A stretch of DNA of 7,513 bases from UBA6136 sp964344495 (lineage in GTDB: Bacteria > Pseudomonadota > Gammaproteobacteria > Methylococcales > Methylococcaceae). Every line of letters begins with the position of its first letter. Within the stretch, counting starts at the first letter, position 1. The notes under the pieces are model-generated. The model made no database searches, was not told the DNA's origin, and saw only the letters and a list, made by a program, of their open reading frames with translations. Shown here in pieces: positions 5,668-7,513 of this stretch. Location of the stretch: positions 1 to 7,513 of the forward strand of contig CAYFNI010000103.1 of the NCBI GenBank assembly GCA_964344495.1, read 5' to 3'. A program made the position numbers and the translations under genes.

Positions 5668-6591
5668 ATGACTGCCTTCGGATCCTTCGTTCTGCTCCTC
5701 CTCATCCTCTCTGTGGCGCTGGTCGTGCTGAGCGTGCGCTTTGTCCCGCAGGGCATGGCCTATACGGTGCTGCGGTTCGGCAAATACACGATGACACTCT
5801 CGCCGGGCCTTAACTTCATCATGCCGGTCATCGACCAGATCGGCGCCCGCATGAACATGATGGAGCAGGTACTGGATGTCCCGTCGCAGGAAGTCATCAC
5901 CAAGGATAACGCCATGGTGCGGGTCGATGGGGTGGTGTTCTTCCAGGTCATCGACGCCGCCCGCGCCGCCTATGAGGTGAGCCAGCTCGAGTACACCATC
6001 CTGCAGCTGACCATGACCAACATCCGCACCGTGATGGGCTCGATGGATCTCGACGAACTGCTGTCCAAGCGCGATGAGATCAACGCCCGGCTGCTGGCGG
6101 TGGTGGATGATGCGACCACGCCCTGGGGGGTCAAGGTGACCCGGATCGAGATCAAGGACATCAAGCCGCCGCAGGATCTGGTCGATGCCATGGCCCGCCA
6201 GATGAAGGCCGAACGCGACAAGCGCGCCGTGGTGCTGGAAGCCGAAGGCCAGCGTCAGTCCGCCATTCTGCGCGCCGAAGGCGAGAAGCAGGCGGCCGTG
6301 CTGGAAGCCGAGGGCCGCAAGGAAGCCGCCTTCCGCGAGGCGGAAGCCCGCGAACGTCTGGCACAGGCCGAAGCGCAGGCCACGACCGTGGTGTCGGACG
6401 CCATCGGCAAAGGCAGTGTGCAGGCCATCAACTACTTTGTCGCGCAAAAATACGTTGAGGCGCTGCAACAACTGGCCGCTGCCGACAACAACAAGGTCAT
6501 CCTGATGCCGTTGGAATCCTCCAGCCTGATCGGTTCGCTGGGCGGCATCACCGAACTGACTCGCGAAGCCTTCAGCCGCAAGGAGCGCTAG
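5668..6591 (+). CDS. qmcA: SPFH/Band 7 membrane protein, QmcA-like (stomatin/prohibitin family)
   Basis: The 307-residue product has one N-terminal membrane segment (about 4-23) and then the Band 7 domain (about 25-190). Recognisable parts are VPQGMAYTVLRFGKY, LSPGLNFIMPVID, DGVVFFQVID, MGSMDLDELLSKRDEIN and GVKVTRIEIKDIKPP. An Ala/Glu-rich coiled coil follows (about 176-240), with three 11-residue repeats of type LxAEGxxxxAx (190-222) and a degenerate fourth. The end, VILMPLESSSLIGSLGGI, is typical of the group. Length and domain order match E. coli QmcA (305). SPFH proteins form large ring or cage oligomers in the inner membrane and organise microdomains, sometimes controlling proteases; the task of QmcA is not settled. 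GAGG at 5659-5662, five bases before the ATG, supports the start. The nfeD-family gene begins 2 bp after the stop, the classic SPFH-NfeD arrangement. Confidence 0.93.
   Translation: MTAFGSFVLLLLILSVALVVLSVRFVPQGMAYTVLRFGKYTMTLSPGLNFIMPVIDQIGARMNMMEQVLDVPSQEVITKDNAMVRVDGVVFFQVIDAARAAYEVSQLEYTILQLTMTNIRTVMGSMDLDELLSKRDEINARLLAVVDDATTPWGVKVTRIEIKDIKPPQDLVDAMARQMKAERDKRAVVLEAEGQRQSAILRAEGEKQAAVLEAEGRKEAAFREAEARERLAQAEAQATTVVSDAIGKGSVQAINYFVAQKYVEALQQLAAADNNKVILMPLESSSLIGSLGGITELTREAFSRKER
6235..6333 (+). repeat. Three 33-bp coding repeats (11-residue coiled-coil units) in qmcA
   Basis: Three in-frame units encode LEAEGQRQSAI, LRAEGEKQAAV and LEAEGRKEAAF; a degenerate fourth (REAEARERLAQ) follows to 6366. 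Eleven-residue periodicity fits a right-handed or straight coiled coil, as seen in stomatin and flotillin relatives. The DNA copies have diverged, so this is an old repeat kept for protein structure. Confidence 0.75.
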
Positions 6592-6593
6592 CC

Positions 6594-7067
6594 ATGCCGT
6601 TCGAGGTCGTGTTCTGGCACTGGTGGTCGCTGGGCGTCGTGCTGCTTATTGTCGAATTGCTCGCGCCCGGCACCTTCTTCCTGTGGATGGGTCAGAGCGC
6701 CGGCTTGGTCGGCATCGTGCTGTGGCTGTTTCCCACCCTGTCGCTGGAACATCAGGCGCTGCTGTTTTCACTGCTGTCCGTGGTCAGCATCACCGCCTCG
6801 CGCCGCTTCATGAAACGGCACCCGATCGAAACCGATCGGCCGCTGCTCAATCAGCGCACGGCCCAGTACATCGGCCGCGTCTTTACCCTCGATGCGCCGA
6901 TACTCAATGGTCGCGGCAAGATTCGCGTGGATGACTCGACCTGGCGGGTCGAGGGCGATGACTGCCCGGCCGGCGCCCGGGTGCGGGTGGTGGATGCCGA
7001 GAACGTCGTACTCAAGGTCCAACCGGTCGCGCCGCAGTCCGCCGAATCGCCGTCCCGGGACGCCTGA
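6594..7067 (+). CDS. NfeD-family membrane protein (YbbJ-like partner of the SPFH protein)
   Basis: The 157-residue product is a short NfeD protein without the serine-protease domain of long forms, close to E. coli YbbJ (152). Hydrophobic segments lie at about 10-28 (SLGVVLLIVELLAPGTFFLW region), 35-49 and 54-68. A soluble domain of about 80-144 follows, with GRVFTLDAPILNGRGKIRVD and then GARVRVVDAENVVLKV, the beta-rich OB-fold pattern of NfeD. Family proteins pair with SPFH proteins and are thought to anchor or shape their assemblies; the soluble domain faces the cytoplasm in YbbJ-like cases by inference. AAGGAG (6580-6585) lies inside the end of the upstream gene, 8 nt before the ATG, and the spacing to the upstream stop is 2 bp, so translation is probably coupled. 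The next gene begins on the base after this stop. Confidence 0.9.
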   Translation: MPFEVVFWHWWSLGVVLLIVELLAPGTFFLWMGQSAGLVGIVLWLFPTLSLEHQALLFSLLSVVSITASRRFMKRHPIETDRPLLNQRTAQYIGRVFTLDAPILNGRGKIRVDDSTWRVEGDDCPAGARVRVVDAENVVLKVQPVAPQSAESPSRDA

Positions 7068-7513
7068 ATGCGGAAGATTTCCCCCTGGCTCACCCGCATC
7101 CTGGCTGGCCAGCTGGCGTCGCTGGCGATGACCGTGGCGGCTGAACCGCGCATCATCGTCGGCCCGACCGAAGCCGAAGAGGAGGTCGAAGTCGTGGAAA
7201 CCATTTCCAGCCTCAGCTACGACCAGCTCAAACGCCTGCACGAACTGCGCAAGTGGCTGCATGACCGCCAGATGATCCGCGAACAGATCCACCNNNNNNN
7301 NNNGAAACCAGAGCGCTGCCACCAGACCCCGTGCTGCAGCCCAGCCGACACGTCATCTTTCCGCTGGGCCAGCGCTACGAGGGCAAGCTACCGACCACCG
7401 GGATCGATCCGGCAAGCTTGAAACTGCCCCCGCTGCCGCACTTCGACCCTGCGCCCGCCAAGCCGGATGAAATGCCCGCCGAGGCCGCCGAAAACGAGGC
7501 ACTGACCGCCCGC
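7068..7513 (+). CDS. Secreted or periplasmic protein of unknown function, third gene of the SPFH-NfeD unit (partial, crosses gap)
   Basis: The ATG is the base triplet right after the nfeD TGA, with GGGA (7057-7060) as a weak ribosome-binding site, so translational coupling is likely. Residues 1-25 form a signal peptide (MRKISPWLTR, then a hydrophobic stretch ending VAA before EP), with probable cleavage after Ala25. An acidic segment (EAEEEVEVVE, 35-44) and a likely amphipathic helix (YDQLKRLHELRKWLHDRQ, 51-68) follow up to the gap at 7294. After the gap only the frame starting at 7304 stays open to the window end (70 codons). It reads ETRALPPDPVLQPSRHVIF and later a Pro-rich, acidic stretch (LKLPPLPHFDPAPAKPDE). 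That frame is not the one obtained by counting ten N, so the gap length is wrong by one base up or two down, modulo three. I do not recognise a family. Its position suggests a periplasmic factor working with the SPFH-NfeD complex. Confidence 0.75.
7294..7303. other. Assembly gap (10 N)
   Basis: Ten N inside the third gene of the SPFH-NfeD unit. Coding before it ends one base into a codon, and the open frame after it starts at 7304, so the true missing length should be 2 modulo 3 (for example 8 or 11). Any translation across the ten N as written shifts frame and stops early near 7421. Confidence 0.98.

Noticed and set aside
5596..6471. Minus-strand open frame of 291 codons opposite qmcA.
   Set aside because: It is His/Gly/Asp-rich and repetitive because it mirrors the Glu/Ala coding repeats of qmcA; it is a shadow.

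Overview
The window looks like a scaffold piece from a GC-rich proteobacterium, most likely a gammaproteobacterium. The clues are a TrmJ of E. coli length, a QmcA/YbbJ-type SPFH-NfeD pair, and an outer-membrane-type lipoprotein. No genus can be named from the sequence alone. Two runs of ten N (270-279 and 7294-7303) are assembly gaps of nominal length, and both interrupt genes.

Layout. (1) Positions 1-269 hold the C-terminal part of an FkbM-type methyltransferase. It is clearly AT-richer (about 43% GC by hand count) than the GC-rich remainder, as expected at the edge of a surface-glycan or accessory region. (2) 280-468 is a spacer with two back-to-back palindromes and a plausible sigma70-type promoter. 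(3) 469-3275 is a two-gene unit: an uncharacterised lipoprotein, then an MscS-family mechanosensitive channel with its own signal peptide and a large N-terminal periplasmic domain. (4) 3276-3699 is a gene-free stretch between convergent genes, with small inverted repeats and a 21-bp imperfect direct repeat. (5) 3700-4560, minus strand, is an AroE-superfamily dehydrogenase that keeps the catalytic Lys/Asp but has lost several shikimate-binding residues. (6) 4817-5563 is trmJ, divergent from the dehydrogenase and preceded by an extended -10 element; a hairpin overlaps its stop codon. (7) 5668-7513 is a tightly packed unit: an SPFH/Band 7 protein (qmcA-like), an NfeD-family partner, and a secreted protein of unknown function that starts on the base after the nfeD stop and runs off the window.

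How they fit together. The SPFH and NfeD proteins form a recognised membrane-microdomain pair, and the third gene is placed to be translated with them. The lipoprotein and the channel probably act together in the envelope. TrmJ (tRNA wobble-side modification at position 32) and the AroE-like enzyme are ordinary cytoplasmic enzymes by family, though the AroE-like protein may not act on shikimate. I see no defence system, transposase, CRISPR array, rRNA or tRNA. The best leads for something new are the altered AroE-like pocket, the lipoprotein-MscS pair, and the secreted third gene of the SPFH-NfeD unit.
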